Origin: Flammeovirga sp. EKP202
GTDB taxonomy: Bacteria > Bacteroidota > Bacteroidia > Cytophagales > Flammeovirgaceae
Assembly (NCBI RefSeq): GCF_014534745.1
Contig: NZ_JACVVP010000047.1
Span: 1 to 59,476 of the forward strand
DNA length: 59,476 nt
Reading direction: 5' to 3'
The number at the start of each line of letters is the position of its first letter. Position 1 is the first letter of the stretch. The notes under the pieces were generated by a model. That model did no database searches, was not told where the DNA came from, and was given only the letters and a program-made list of their open reading frames with translations. Shown one piece after another: positions 7,830 to 17,653 of this stretch. The position numbers and the translations under genes are program-made.

Positions 7830-8438
7830 TTACTTTCCTTCTTTGTATAATACAGGGTTCAATGAAGGATCATTGTACATTTTCATTTGCTTGTACACCT
7901 TCATGTATTTTTTACCTGCCGCAATATCATTGATTAATTCTTCGATAGCTGTAGATAAATCTACTCTTTGCTCTAGAAGAATATTCAATTTAGTTTGGCA
8001 AGCTGCTTTGTGTTCAGGAGTAGCACTCTCACGATCTACTTCTTCTTGCATATGATAGATTTTCAATGCTAAGATCGACAATCTGTCAATTGCCCAAGCA
8101 GGGCTTTCAGTATTGATGCTTGCACCTTCTACAGGCTGAACATCCTTATATTTTTCTAAGAACCAGCTATCAATAAACTCAACAACGTCTGTACGTTCTT
8201 GGTTCGAAGCATCGATTCTTCTTTTAATCTTTAAAGCTTCATCTGGATTGATATTAGGGTCACGAATGATGTCCTCTAAGTGCCATTGTACGGTGTCAAT
8301 CCAGTTTTTTAAGTATAAAAGATGTTGAATATCTTCCTTTTCGAAAGGGTTTTCGATAGGCGTATCCACGTGATCTTTAATATGGTATTTCTCAATACTT
8401 TGTGAGAAAATAGAATTACAATTTTCTGTAAATTGCAT
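7830..8438 (-). CDS. DUF4254 protein
   Basis: 202 residues, mostly helical, with no signal peptide or membrane segment. The segments LHYLKNWIDTVQWHLEDI-like (LLYLKNWIDTVQWHLEDI), RRIDASNQERTDVVEFID and AIDRLSILALKIYHM define DUF4254, a cytoplasmic Bacteroidota family of unknown role often found beside LPS glycosyltransferases, as here. It has its own terminator. It may act in LPS or nucleotide-sugar handling, but this rests only on context. Confidence 0.85.
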   Translation of the reverse strand: MQFTENCNSIFSQSIEKYHIKDHVDTPIENPFEKEDIQHLLYLKNWIDTVQWHLEDIIRDPNINPDEALKIKRRIDASNQERTDVVEFIDSWFLEKYKDVQPVEGASINTESPAWAIDRLSILALKIYHMQEEVDRESATPEHKAACQTKLNILLEQRVDLSTAIEELINDIAAGKKYMKVYKQMKMYNDPSLNPVLYKEGK

Positions 8439-8488
8439 ACTATGTTTTTTTATAGTTTATAATTTGACTGCAAAGATAAGAAAAACTC

Positions 8489-9286
8489 TTACTGTGCCAT
8501 CATTCTTTGTCTGTTTGCCTCAAAAATGATAATTCCAGCTGCAACACCCACATTTAATGAACTTACTTTACCTGTCATTGGGATTTTAGCCAATTTGTCG
8601 GCCATATGAATAATGTCAGCAGAGATACCGTCTTCTTCAGAACCCATTACAATAGCGGTAGGAATCTCCATGTCTACGTAATAAACATCTTTAGAACCTT
8701 TTTCAGTACAGCACACTACTTGTAGTCCACTGCCTTGTAAATCTAAAATGGCAGATTGTAAGTCATCTACTCTTGCTACAGGAATATGGTTTAGTGCACC
8801 CGCTGAAGTTCTAACCGCATCACTACCAATTTGAGCCGAGCCTTTTTTAGGGATGACAATCAGGTCTACCCCTGCACATTCAGCAGTTCTGGCAATAGCA
8901 CCAAAGTTTCTAACGTCAGTCACTCTGTCCAATACCAAAACTAAAGGTGTTTTACCTTCTTCAAAAGTTGAAGCAATAACATTTTGCGGATCTACATAAT
9001 CGATAGCAGGAACGAAACCAATTACGCCTTGGTGGTTTTTAGAAGTAATTCTTTGAAGTTTCTCTACAGGAACTCTTGAAACAACAATCCCTGCTTTAGT
9101 GGCCATTTTGTGAATCTCAGCAATCGATTCGTTGTGAGAGTCTCTTGTGATAAAAAGCTTTTCAAATTGCTTTCCAGCCTCTAATGCCTCCACGATGGGT
9201 TGAATACCATACATGATATCTGCAGCATTAGGCTTTGGTCTTTTGTTATATCTTGAAAAGTTTTTTTTCTTTTTATCGTCGTACAT
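8489..9286 (-). CDS. rlmB: 23S rRNA 2'-O-methyltransferase RlmB (TrmH/SPOUT)
   Basis: 265 residues. The substrate-binding N-terminal domain (about 20-95, YGIQPIVEALEAGKQ, NHQGVIGFV) is followed by the SPOUT knot domain. Its three motifs are visible: LDRVTDVRNFGAIARTAEC, IVMGSEEDGIS and IPMTGKVSSLNVGVAAGI. The family methylates G2251 of 23S rRNA using S-adenosylmethionine. The basic N-terminal extension (KKKKNFSRYNKRPKP) probably helps bind RNA. The gene is single, with gaps of 50 and 133 bp on its two sides. Confidence 0.93.
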   Translation of the reverse strand: MYDDKKKKNFSRYNKRPKPNAADIMYGIQPIVEALEAGKQFEKLFITRDSHNESIAEIHKMATKAGIVVSRVPVEKLQRITSKNHQGVIGFVPAIDYVDPQNVIASTFEEGKTPLVLVLDRVTDVRNFGAIARTAECAGVDLIVIPKKGSAQIGSDAVRTSAGALNHIPVARVDDLQSAILDLQGSGLQVVCCTEKGSKDVYYVDMEIPTAIVMGSEEDGISADIIHMADKLAKIPMTGKVSSLNVGVAAGIIIFEANRQRMMAQ

Positions 9287-9419
9287 AATCTTAATTCTAT
9301 CTTATAAACGAACCAAGCACATACGATTGCACCAGGTCCAACTTTTTGCAAAGTTAACGAACCTTATTCATAAGAGAGCCTTCATTTTGTAAACTTCTAT
9401 TAATCATGCCATAAAAAGT

Positions 9420-10715
9420 TTAATAATCTTCTATTTGTAAGGCATTTGTGAAGTCGATAATAAGTTTGTAGGCACCTTTGAAGCCTGATAAAGGGAGTGG
9501 AGGTTTATCATATACATCATGATAGTGTGTCCAGGAACTTCCCATCAAATAGAAAAAGAAACTTGGAACACCACTTTCTGAGAAGAAATAGTGATCTGAA
9601 TTTGCTGCTTTTCCTCTTTGAGCTACTTTGGAGAGGTAGCCATTTTCATTATTTATTTTTTCTAAAAGCTGAAATTCTTTTTTGAAGACACTTCCATTGA
9701 CTGCCATCATTCCATCCTCGCCACTACCAAAGAGGTCTAGGTTGACCACAAAACGTATCTGTTCTAACGGAAAAAAAGGATGCTCAACATAGTATTTAGA
9801 TCCCACTAATCCGGCCTCTTCACTTCCAAAACCAATAAATACAATGGAGTTGCTCGGTGGATTCTTTGTGTAATATTTAGCAATTTCAATCATCATACTT
9901 ACACCTGAGGCGTTGTCGTTAGCTCCAGGGAAAATGCACTTTTTGCCAATGCTTCCCAAATGATCATAGTGAGCAGAAATGATAATATATTTTTCAGGAT
10001 TTTCTTTTCCTTGAATGTATCCAATAACATTTTGAGAGATATAATGCTCATGCATTTCTGTTTCGGACTCGAATGAAATAGAATGCACTTTTTCATTGAA
10101 ATGCTCTTTTTTGATGTAAAACCGTGGTTTAGGAAGCTGCCATCGGCCTACACTGTGATTAAACTTGTTTTTATAAAGCACTACGATTCCATCTGCTTGA
10201 AGCATTTTCTCTAGAATAACTCGATTCCAGGTAAAGCGTTGCTGTTCATATTCTTCATTATATATTACAACCTTTCCCTTGAGGTTGATTTTTAAGAAAT
10301 CCTTAAGGATAGCATCATTATGAAAGATTTGCTCATCGATATAAAAAGGAGTTGCGTCTTTGATTTGACCACTTCCGGCATCAGCAGCAGGAATGTAATC
10401 TACTCCCAATTCCATTTTTTTTTGATTAATACTTAATGAGAATTTTCCTGGAAAAGTATTAACAGGTAGAGTATAAGGTTGATAATAAGAACTTTGATTT
10501 GGGAAAGATGTGATTCCTATTTTTTTGAATTGCTGAGTAATAAATTGAGCCGCTTTTTTGTCTCCTTCAAAAGTATAGCCTCTGCCTTTGAATTGTTTTG
10601 AACATAATGTGTTGATATTGGACTTTACGGCTTTCATGTCTTGACCGAAACTTGAAATAGTCCAATTGATAAGAATGATAAAAAAATACTTGGGAATATG
10701 TTGGAAAAAATACAC
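9420..10715 (-). CDS. Secreted M28-family zinc peptidase
   Basis: 431 residues with an N-terminal signal peptide ending near FGQ. A PA-like insert precedes the catalytic domain. The co-catalytic zinc ligands are all recognisable: H and D in SAHYDHLG (near residue 250), D in GANDNASG (near 270), the Glu pair in FGSEEAG (near 297), D in NLDLFGSG (near 327) and H in THYHD (near 400). It is likely an exported aminopeptidase or carboxypeptidase used in peptide scavenging. Transcription starts in the gap shared with the divergent acyl-CoA dehydrogenase. Confidence 0.9.
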   Translation of the reverse strand: MYFFQHIPKYFFIILINWTISSFGQDMKAVKSNINTLCSKQFKGRGYTFEGDKKAAQFITQQFKKIGITSFPNQSSYYQPYTLPVNTFPGKFSLSINQKKMELGVDYIPAADAGSGQIKDATPFYIDEQIFHNDAILKDFLKINLKGKVVIYNEEYEQQRFTWNRVILEKMLQADGIVVLYKNKFNHSVGRWQLPKPRFYIKKEHFNEKVHSISFESETEMHEHYISQNVIGYIQGKENPEKYIIISAHYDHLGSIGKKCIFPGANDNASGVSMMIEIAKYYTKNPPSNSIVFIGFGSEEAGLVGSKYYVEHPFFPLEQIRFVVNLDLFGSGEDGMMAVNGSVFKKEFQLLEKINNENGYLSKVAQRGKAANSDHYFFSESGVPSFFFYLMGSSWTHYHDVYDKPPLPLSGFKGAYKLIIDFTNALQIEDY

Positions 10716-10908
10716 TTATAAATTGATTAAAGGTTTAATTTTTCATAGCTTATACAAAAGAATACTTAAAACTACTATTCTTAGTATTTAAAACACAGTA
10801 TATAAACAATATATTTTAATACCACTGATGCATAATCTTTCCTTATTGATTGTAAGGGATTTGCATCCAATAAACCTTACTAACCACATACACATAAAAA
10901 CAAACACT

Positions 10909-12051
10909 ATGGTACAAGAAAGTTTAGACACCCAAAAAATGGTCGCTGACTCTGTGCAGCGTTTCGGCGAAAAACATATCGCTCCACACAGAGATCAATG
11001 GGATGATGATGAGCATTTCCCTGTAGAGGTTTTCCATAAATTGGGAGAACTAGGACTGATGGGAATTTTGGTTCCAGAAGAATACGGAGGAACAGGTCTT
11101 GGTTACAATGAGTACGTGACAGCAATTTCTGAACTAGCGTATTTTGATCCAGGAATTGCATTGTCATTAGCAGCTCACAATTCTTTATGTACCAATCATA
11201 TTTTGATGTTTGGTAGTGAAGAGCAAAAAACAAAATGGCTACCGAAGTTAGCATCTGGCGAATGGATTGGTGCATGGGGCTTGACAGAACCGAATACGGG
11301 TTCAGATGCAGGTAATATGATGACCGTAGCCAAAAAAGATGGGGATGAATGGGTACTTAATGGATCCAAAAACTTTATCACACATGGTAAATCGGGTCAT
11401 ATCGCTGTTGTAATGGCTCGTACGGGTGAGAGAGGTGATAAACATGCTATGACAGCATTTGTTGTAGAAAGAGGTACTAAAGGCTTTTCTGGAGGTAGAA
11501 AGGAAAGAAAGCTTGGGATGCGAACTTCTGAGACTACTGAAATGATTTTCGAGGATTGTAGAATACCTACTTCAAATGTATTAGGTGAAGTTGGAGAAGG
11601 CTTTGTACAAGCTTTAAAAATATTAGATGGAGGAAGAATATCCATTGCTGCTTTAGGCTTAGGAATCGCAAATGGTGCATTGAGATGTGCAATTCAATAT
11701 TCTAAGGAAAGAAAACAGTTTGGAAAGTCTATTGCTTCTTTCCAAGGAATCTCTTTTAAGTTATCTGATATGGCTACTCAAGTAGAAGCAGCTAGGTTGC
11801 TCATTAAAGAAGCGATCATCAAGAAACAAAGAGGAGAGAATATCAATAAAGCGTCAGCCATGGCGAAGTATTATGCATCAGAAGTAGCAGTGAAGTGTGC
11901 AGATGAAGCAGTTCAGATTTTTGGGGGATATGGTTTTACCAAAGATTATCCTGTAGAGAAATATTATCGAGATGCAAAACTTTGCACTATTGGAGAGGGA
12001 ACCTCTAATATTCAAAAATTAGTCATCAGTAGATGTCTTCTTGATGAATAA
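10909..12051 (+). CDS. Acyl-CoA dehydrogenase
   Basis: 380 residues from the ATG at 10909, the usual family length. An in-frame ATG at 10828 would add 27 residues unlike the family. Signatures: GAWGLTEPNTGSDAG (flavin/substrate loop), GGYGFTKDYPVEKYYRDAK, and the catalytic-base region IGEGTSNIQ with Glu at about 363. It uses FAD to make trans-2-enoyl-CoA in beta-oxidation or branched-chain amino acid breakdown. Which chain length it prefers cannot be told from sequence. No beta-oxidation genes adjoin it. It ends at a strong bidirectional terminator. Confidence 0.92.
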   Translation: MVQESLDTQKMVADSVQRFGEKHIAPHRDQWDDDEHFPVEVFHKLGELGLMGILVPEEYGGTGLGYNEYVTAISELAYFDPGIALSLAAHNSLCTNHILMFGSEEQKTKWLPKLASGEWIGAWGLTEPNTGSDAGNMMTVAKKDGDEWVLNGSKNFITHGKSGHIAVVMARTGERGDKHAMTAFVVERGTKGFSGGRKERKLGMRTSETTEMIFEDCRIPTSNVLGEVGEGFVQALKILDGGRISIAALGLGIANGALRCAIQYSKERKQFGKSIASFQGISFKLSDMATQVEAARLLIKEAIIKKQRGENINKASAMAKYYASEVAVKCADEAVQIFGGYGFTKDYPVEKYYRDAKLCTIGEGTSNIQKLVISRCLLDE

Positions 12052-12070
12052 GTCGTAAAATATTTAAACA

Positions 12071-12110
12071 AAAAAAGAGATGAATTCTGGTGAGGAATTC
12101 ATCTCTTTCT
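12071..12110. terminator. Bidirectional rho-independent terminator
   Basis: A perfect 14-bp stem, AAAGAGATGAATTC pairing with GAATTCATCTCTTT around a 7-nt loop, flanked by A-rich and T-rich sequence. It lies between the convergent acyl-CoA dehydrogenase and PspC genes. Confidence 0.9.
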
Positions 12111-12134
12111 ATTTATAATCAACTTCAATTAATT

Positions 12135-12335
12135 TTAATAGAAGTAGGTATCGTCTTTAGGCATAATGAAAGCCATCACTAAATAGACTAAGCCTGGTGA
12201 GCCTAATCCGAAAAACATACTGGCTACAAAACCGATACGAATTACTGTTGGATCAATATTAAAATATTTACCAAGACCACCGCAGACACCGGCGAAAACT
12301 GAATTTGATGTGGATTTTACTAATTTCTTTGACAT
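12135..12335 (-). CDS. PspC-domain membrane protein
   Basis: 66 residues that are almost entirely a PspC domain. The signature SVFAGVCGGLGKYFNIDPT is followed by a glycine-rich membrane segment ending in FIMP. Stand-alone PspC proteins sit in the inner membrane and are linked to envelope stress, though no phage-shock partners are nearby. Confidence 0.9.
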   Translation of the reverse strand: MSKKLVKSTSNSVFAGVCGGLGKYFNIDPTVIRIGFVASMFFGLGSPGLVYLVMAFIMPKDDTYFY

Positions 12336-12500
12336 AGTTGATATTGTTATTTCTTTTTACTTGACACTTATTTACATATACGGTTTTCCTTTAAAAAAGA
12401 TGCATGAAAAGGAGAGATTTTTTTATGGAAGAGTGATGATGATAAAATAGTGTCAGTAGGGTTTTCAAGTAATGTCAAAATACAGAAAATAGTAGACATA

Positions 12501-12533
12501 AAAAAAACCTTCAGAACGAATTCTGAAGGTTTT
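12501..12533 (-). terminator. Terminator of tRNA-Ser
   Basis: On the minus strand AAAACCTTCAGAA pairs with TTCTGAAGGTTTT, followed by more T residues. It begins 6 nt after the tRNA 3' end. Confidence 0.88.
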
Positions 12534-12538
12534 ACTTG

Positions 12539-12623
12539 CAGAGAGTGAGGGATTCGAACCCCCGGTACCTCGCGGTACAATGGTTTTCAAGACCACCGCA
12601 TTCGACCACTCTGCCAACTCTCT
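12539..12623 (-). tRNA. tRNA-Ser (TGA)
   Basis: An 85-nt class II tRNA with acceptor stem AGAGAGT/ACTCTCT, discriminator G and a long variable arm. The anticodon loop CTTGAAA gives TGA. It is identical over its full length to 59115-59199. Confidence 0.94.
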
Positions 12624-12640
12624 GTGTCATTGGACGGGTG

Positions 12641-12671
12641 CAAATATGCACGGTCAATTTGAATAATCCAA
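12641..12671 (-). promoter_or_regulatory. Promoter of tRNA-Ser
   Basis: On the minus strand TTG, 20 nt, then CATATTTG, which matches seven of eight positions of TAnnTTTG. The same element with the same spacing precedes the second tRNA-Ser at 59228-59258. Confidence 0.65.
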
Positions 12672-12709
12672 TCTTTTTTGAAATAAAAAATCTAAATAAA
12701 ATTAAATTT

Positions 12710-13660
12710 TTATATAAAGTCCTCAGGCTCATTATTCTTAGCCCAAAGTTGAGCTTCCTCAATTGTGGTATTAATTTGAAAGCCTATTAGAAGAATCATT
12801 GCTATTGTGTAAATCCACCCCATCATTCCCATGATAGCACCCAATGATCCATATAAAATATCATAGGAGTTAAATGTATCAAGGTATAATCCAAATAGTA
12901 AGGAAACGGCTATGGATAAAGTGGTAGCCACAACAGATCCTGGGTTGAATATTCTCTTTTTCATAACTTCACTTGGAGCATATTTGAAAATCAAAGTGAT
13001 GTTCAGGAAGAAGATGAAGATTATTAGAAATAAGCGTAGGGTTAATAAAGAATAGAGCGTAAACTGATTATTCAAAAAACCGATGTCATGTAGATGTTCT
13101 AAGAAATGTTTGCCTGAGATCAATAAAAAAGAGGAAAGAAATAATGTCATCAAGAATAGAATAGTGAGATTAAGAGCTACTCTAAACTGTTCAAACATGG
13201 ATCTTTTGTCTTCGAGGTGATAGCAACTATTGAATGCATTCATCAAAGTTCGCATACCAGTAGTGGCCACGTAGGTGGCCCCTAAGAAACCAAAAGATAG
13301 TAATCCACCCCTTGATCTACCTGTTAGGTCTTGAATGGGGCCTTCTATGGCTTGATAAACATATTGTGGTAACATTTCTTCTCTAAAGATCTTGAACATC
13401 ATGTCTACCTGATTACTTGGTACGTAGGACAAGAGTGTAGAGAAAAACAAGATAAAAGGAAGCATGGCAAGACTGAAGCTAAATGCTATCGCTTGACCTC
13501 TTTGCAAAAGATCATTCTGCTCTATCCTTAGCATAAGTGCCTTAATAAAAGTATAAAAAGATACTTTTGTATGCGGTACTCTTGTGCTTGTAAGATAGTG
13601 AAAGATTTTTTGATAAAAATCCTGTTCCTTTATTTTATTTTTTAAGTCTTTCTTCGTCAA
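12710..13660 (-). CDS. YihY/BrkB-family membrane protein
   Basis: 316 residues with about six membrane segments. The motifs GQAIAFSFSLAMLPFILFF, GFLGATYVATTGMRTLMNAFN and LYGSLGAIMGMMGWIYT are characteristic of YihY/BrkB. The family was once misnamed RNase BN and is of uncertain transport role. It is the second gene of an operon with the thioesterase, 6 bp apart. Confidence 0.9.
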   Translation of the reverse strand: MTKKDLKNKIKEQDFYQKIFHYLTSTRVPHTKVSFYTFIKALMLRIEQNDLLQRGQAIAFSFSLAMLPFILFFSTLLSYVPSNQVDMMFKIFREEMLPQYVYQAIEGPIQDLTGRSRGGLLSFGFLGATYVATTGMRTLMNAFNSCYHLEDKRSMFEQFRVALNLTILFLMTLFLSSFLLISGKHFLEHLHDIGFLNNQFTLYSLLTLRLFLIIFIFFLNITLIFKYAPSEVMKKRIFNPGSVVATTLSIAVSLLFGLYLDTFNSYDILYGSLGAIMGMMGWIYTIAMILLIGFQINTTIEEAQLWAKNNEPEDFI

Positions 13661-13666
13661 AATATT

Positions 13667-14080
13667 CTAATTTTCTGAAAAGAAAGGAGCAATACATTCT
13701 AAAAATCGTTGTGGTGCTCTGCATGGGCGGTAAGTAGACTTACTCATGAAGGCGAGTTTTGTCCACCCTTTATGGAGTAATTCACCTTCTTCATTTGTGA
13801 TCTCATATTCAAATTGGAGTTTCACAGTAGGTTTTTCCACTAATTTGGTGGTAATGGTTAAAAGGTCGTCGTACTTAGCCGGTTTGATGTATTTAGAGTA
13901 GTTCTCCAATACAGGGAGCATTACACCGTCTGCTTCCATTTCTTTGTAACTCATCCCTAAACTTCTTAATGCTTCTGTTCTTCCTATCTCAAAGAACTTG
14001 GCATAATGACCGTAATAAACAAAGCCCATTTGGTCAGTGTCAGCATAATTAATGCGTATTTGTGTTTGACGAGTTAACAT
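13667..14080 (-). CDS. Acyl-CoA thioesterase, YbgC/4HBT family
   Basis: 137 residues forming one hotdog fold. The active-site segment NYADTDQMGFVYYGHYAKFF carries the catalytic Asp, most likely D16. PAKYDDLLTI and GWTKLAFM fit the later strands. It hydrolyses acyl- or hydroxybenzoyl-CoA esters; the real substrate is unknown. It is the first gene of the operon with BrkB. This pairing is unexplained beyond a shared link to membrane lipids. Confidence 0.88.
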   Translation of the reverse strand: MLTRQTQIRINYADTDQMGFVYYGHYAKFFEIGRTEALRSLGMSYKEMEADGVMLPVLENYSKYIKPAKYDDLLTITTKLVEKPTVKLQFEYEITNEEGELLHKGWTKLAFMSKSTYRPCRAPQRFLECIAPFFSEN

Positions 14081-14239
14081 TTGAAATTCACTTTTACTTT
14101 TAATTGTGCAAATATAATCATCAGAATGATCAAAACCGGTAATTTAGATCTCCATTTTCTTTAATCTAATGAAGGATTTGACCGCTGACTTTCTACTATT
14201 TGCCATAAATTTTTATTGGAGTTATTAAGAGGGAAGGTG

Positions 14240-14285
14240 AAAAAAAATCACTTCAATGTGCAAGACAATGAAGTGATTTTTAATA
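14240..14285 (-). terminator. Terminator of grpE-dnaJ
   Basis: AAAAATCACTTCATTG pairs with an arm ending TGAAGTGATTTTT around a short loop, with a T-run on the minus strand, 34 bp after the dnaJ stop. Confidence 0.85.
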
Positions 14286-14318
14286 TAACTATCCATCTAA
14301 ATGGAGTTGTTTTAACGC

Positions 14319-15485
14319 CTATTGAGCAAAGAAATCTTTCATTCTTGAGAAGAAATTCTTACGTTTTTCTTGCTTGTGCTCTTTTGTCGGGCTAAAGTTT
14401 TTGTGATCCTTCAGTTTCTTCAAAATATCTTTTTCTTCTGAAGAAAGTTTGATCGGAGTGAAAACTGAAACATGAATCAATTGATCACCAACACCATAAC
14501 CGTTGATATCACGAATACCTTTGCCTCTTAATCGAAGTACTTTACCACTTTGAGTACCAGCATCGATTGGCACTTTTACAGAACCTGTTAATGTAGGGAT
14601 CTCAACTGTAGTACCTAAAGCTGCGTCCATAAAGCTGATGTGTAATTCAAAGTGAATATTTTCGCCGTCTCTATGTAACTGCTCGTCTTCAATTGCTTCG
14701 ATTACAATAAGAAGGTCACCAGCAACACCACCACCTTTAGGCATGTTACCTTTTCCTCTCATTGAAAGTTGCATTCCATCATCAACCCCTGGAGGGATGT
14801 TGATTGCCACTTCTTCTTCCGTATAAACACGTCCTTCTCCATCACAGTGCTCACACTTGTTTTTGATGATTTTACCTTCACCATTACAAGTAGGACAAGT
14901 CGTTTGAGACACCATTTGTCCCAACATAGTATTCACTACTTTTTGAACCTGTCCTGTACCATGACATGTATGACATGTTTCTAGGTCAGTACCATTTTTA
15001 GCACCTGTACCATTACAGTGTTCACATGAAGTATAGCGTTTGATTCTCACTTTTTTCTCAACGCCTTTCGCCATCTCCTGAAGAGTAAGCTTAAGTTTGA
15101 TTCTTAAGTTAGAACCTTTTCTTTGACGACGACCACCGCCTCCGCCACCTCCGAAGAAGTCACCGAACGGGCTACCGCCACCACCAAAGATATCGCCGAA
15201 GTGAGAGAATATGTCGTCCATATTCATTCCTCCTCCGCCACCTCCGAAGCCACCTGAACCATCAAAAGCTTGGTGTCCGAAACGGTCATATTGAGCACGT
15301 TTTTGATCATCACTCAATATTTCATAAGCTTCAGCTGCTTCCTTGAATTTTTCCTCAGCTGCTGAGTCACCTGGATTTTTATCCGGGTGATACTTTATTG
15401 CTACTTTTCTGTATGCTTTCTTTATCTCACCACTCGAAGCGTCTTTGCTGACACCAAGAACTTCGTAATAATCTGCCTTTGCCAT
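14319..15485 (-). CDS. dnaJ: Chaperone DnaJ
   Basis: 388 residues, full length. J domain (1-70) with HPD at 33-35, a Gly/Phe-rich linker (about 75-120), four zinc-binding CxxCxGxG-type repeats (about 145-215: [40 protein letters not shown]) and the client-binding C-terminal domains. It is a co-chaperone that stimulates DnaK ATPase. It lies 16 bp downstream of grpE in one operon. dnaK is not in the window. Confidence 0.98.
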   Translation of the reverse strand: MAKADYYEVLGVSKDASSGEIKKAYRKVAIKYHPDKNPGDSAAEEKFKEAAEAYEILSDDQKRAQYDRFGHQAFDGSGGFGGGGGGMNMDDIFSHFGDIFGGGGSPFGDFFGGGGGGGRRQRKGSNLRIKLKLTLQEMAKGVEKKVRIKRYTSCEHCNGTGAKNGTDLETCHTCHGTGQVQKVVNTMLGQMVSQTTCPTCNGEGKIIKNKCEHCDGEGRVYTEEEVAINIPPGVDDGMQLSMRGKGNMPKGGGVAGDLLIVIEAIEDEQLHRDGENIHFELHISFMDAALGTTVEIPTLTGSVKVPIDAGTQSGKVLRLRGKGIRDINGYGVGDQLIHVSVFTPIKLSSEEKDILKKLKDHKNFSPTKEHKQEKRKNFFSRMKDFFAQ

Positions 15486-15501
15486 AAAGAGGTTTTATTA
15501 A

Positions 15502-16065
15502 TTATTGACCGACTACTACCTTCGCGTAGCGGATTACTTTATCGTTTAACGTGTAGCCTTTTTCTACAACGTCAACAATTTTGTCTTTAAACTCTTCCGT
15601 TGGAGCAGGGATTTGAGTGATAGCATCATGGAAGTCAGTATTTAACTCTTTTCCTGTTGCATCCTCAATTTGCTTTAATCCTTGTCCTTCTAAAGTTTTA
15701 AGCATTTTATCTTTAATCATCACAACGCCGTCAAGTACAGGCTTCACTTCATCGCTGTCTGATTTTGTATTTGCAATTGCTCTTTCTAAATCATCAATAG
15801 TAGGGATGATCGCAGAAAGTACTTTCTCACTAGCAGTTTTAGTAAGGTCGATTTTCTCTTTCGCAGTACGTCTACGGAAGTTATCGAACTCTGAGTATAA
15901 ACGAAGGTATTTGTCCTTCATCTCTGCTAACTCCTGAGCTAGTTTGTCAGTTTCAGAAACTTCTTCTTGAGTTTCTTCAGTTTGTTCTTCAGTATTTTCA
16001 GAACTAGTTTCTTCTACTTGTTCTTCTTTGTTTTCGATATTTTCTTTTTCTTTATTTTCTGCCAT
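15502..16065 (-). CDS. grpE: Nucleotide exchange factor GrpE
   Basis: 187 residues. A very acidic, low-complexity N-terminus (about 1-45, many Glu) is followed by the long dimer helix (DKYLRLYSEFDNFRRRTAKE) and a C-terminal beta domain with NTDFHDAITQIP and VEKGYTLNDKVIRYAKVVV. It releases ADP from DnaK. First gene of the grpE-dnaJ operon. Confidence 0.97.
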   Translation of the reverse strand: MAENKEKENIENKEEQVEETSSENTEEQTEETQEEVSETDKLAQELAEMKDKYLRLYSEFDNFRRRTAKEKIDLTKTASEKVLSAIIPTIDDLERAIANTKSDSDEVKPVLDGVVMIKDKMLKTLEGQGLKQIEDATGKELNTDFHDAITQIPAPTEEFKDKIVDVVEKGYTLNDKVIRYAKVVVGQ

Positions 16066-16403
16066 TTCGGTATTTTTTCTAGTCTAAAATATACATCACG
16101 TAGCTTTTCAACAATATTGCCAAGGCTGATATTCAAGTCAAACTGTCCTGAAATCACTGACAACAGTGCTAATACATTGACATTCTGTCTTTTTTTCAGT
16201 CAAGAAGATCTATGTGATTTCAAACAAAAACCTTGTACAATGCGCAATTATACAAGGTTTTCAAAAGTGATCGTATTTTTAATGTAATTTATTAAGCAAA
16301 TAAGTAGGAGGTTAGAGGGAAGAATGAAGGGGTAAAAGGTGGTCTGCTTTGACACTACCGTGATACCACAATTTTTAATTATTCATTCTTAAATTAAAAA
16401 TCC
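16066..16403. other. 338-bp intergenic region
   Basis: No credible gene. It must hold the grpE promoter, but I find no clear TAnnTTTG element. It contains the terminator at 16225-16261. A weaker GTGGT/ACCAC inverted repeat lies near 16338-16372, just after the M20 gene. Confidence 0.6.
16225..16261 (-). terminator. Terminator of the M20 amidohydrolase gene
   Basis: AAAACCTTGTA pairs with TACAAGGTTTT around AATTGCGCAT, followed by T residues on the minus strand. Confidence 0.75.
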
Positions 16404-17600
16404 TTATCCTTTGAAATTCAATTCATTCAAAGCTAACCAGGCCATCAACCCAACACCAATTTCTAATGCATCTTCGTCAATGTCAAAAGTAGGTGTATGC
16501 ACCGATGATACGATTCCTTTTTCCTCATTTCTTGTTCCTAAACGATAAAAACAAGAATCCATTTCTTGCGAATAATAAGAGAAATCTTCTGCGGCTAACC
16601 AGATGTCTAAATCCACTACGTTTTCTTCTCCTAAGAATTCAATCGCAGCCGCTTTGTTTCTTCTCGTTAATTCAGGTTCGTTGACCAAGAAAGGATATCC
16701 TTTTTGAATGTCCATGTCTACAGTAGCACCCATACCTTCAGCAATACCTTTGGCAATGCTAGTGATACGTTCGTGTGCTTCCATTCTCCATTCTTCATTC
16801 ATTGTACGGAAAGTACCTTTCACTTTCACTTCATTAGGAATCACGTTAGTGGCACCAAATGCTCTCACATCACCAAAAGATAGCACAGAAGGGATTTTTG
16901 GAGCAGCATATCTACTCACAATTTGTTGTAAGGCTACAATAATGTGAGAAGTGATTACAATAGGGTCAATATTTTTTTCAGGCATAGCTCCATGACCGCC
17001 TTTACCTTTTACAGTAAAATAGATCTCATCAGCACTTGCCATATACATTCCTTCTCTGAAACCCACTTTACCGCAGTCAATAAATGGCATTACATGTTGA
17101 CCAATCATTTTAGAAGGAGTTGGATTTTTAAGTGCTCCATCTTTGATCATCAGTGAAGCTCCTCCAGGTAATTTCTCTTCACCAGGCTGAAAAATTAGTT
17201 TAATTGTTCCTTCAAAATCGCTGCTCATTGATTGTAAAATCTGAGCTGCACCTAAAAGAGAAGTGGTGTGTACATCATGACCACAAGCATGCATTACCCC
17301 TTCATTTTTAGATTTGTAAGGAACATCATTTTCTTCAATAATAGGAAGAGCATCCATGTCACCTCTTAATGCAATCACTTTAGAATCAGGATTGTTACCT
17401 TTGATTAAACCAACTACTCCTGTTTCTGCTACGCCTTCTTGCACTTCAATACCATAACTTCTAAGCTTTTCAGCTACATATTTAGCTGTTTCAAATTCCT
17501 GATATGATAATTCAGGGTTCGCATGAAGATGTCTTCTATTGGCAACAATCTCATCAAGGTTCTCTTTTACAGAACTTTTGATTTTTTCAATTAAACTCAT
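16404..17600 (-). CDS. M20-family amidohydrolase
   Basis: 398 residues, cytoplasmic, of the M20D aminoacylase/amidohydrolase group. Metal-binding motifs: MHACGHDVHTTSLLGAA, FQPGEEKLPGGA, and a late H in SVHTPTFDID. RGDMDALPI precedes the first. A dimerisation insert spans about 180-290. The family cleaves N-acyl amino acids, including hippurate, IAA conjugates and N-acetyl-diaminopimelate. The exact substrate cannot be assigned here. It is 53 bp from the upstream permease gene and may share its transcript. Confidence 0.9.
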   Translation of the reverse strand: MSLIEKIKSSVKENLDEIVANRRHLHANPELSYQEFETAKYVAEKLRSYGIEVQEGVAETGVVGLIKGNNPDSKVIALRGDMDALPIIEENDVPYKSKNEGVMHACGHDVHTTSLLGAAQILQSMSSDFEGTIKLIFQPGEEKLPGGASLMIKDGALKNPTPSKMIGQHVMPFIDCGKVGFREGMYMASADEIYFTVKGKGGHGAMPEKNIDPIVITSHIIVALQQIVSRYAAPKIPSVLSFGDVRAFGATNVIPNEVKVKGTFRTMNEEWRMEAHERITSIAKGIAEGMGATVDMDIQKGYPFLVNEPELTRRNKAAAIEFLGEENVVDLDIWLAAEDFSYYSQEMDSCFYRLGTRNEEKGIVSSVHTPTFDIDEDALEIGVGLMAWLALNELNFKG

Positions 17601-17653
17601 CCTATATTTTATTTTAATATTTGAATCTTAAAACTTACAACTTACAACAGTTG

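Noticed and set aside
10828-10908. Upstream start for the acyl-CoA dehydrogenase
   Set aside because: The extra 27 residues do not resemble the family N-terminus. The ATG at 10909 gives the standard 380 residues.
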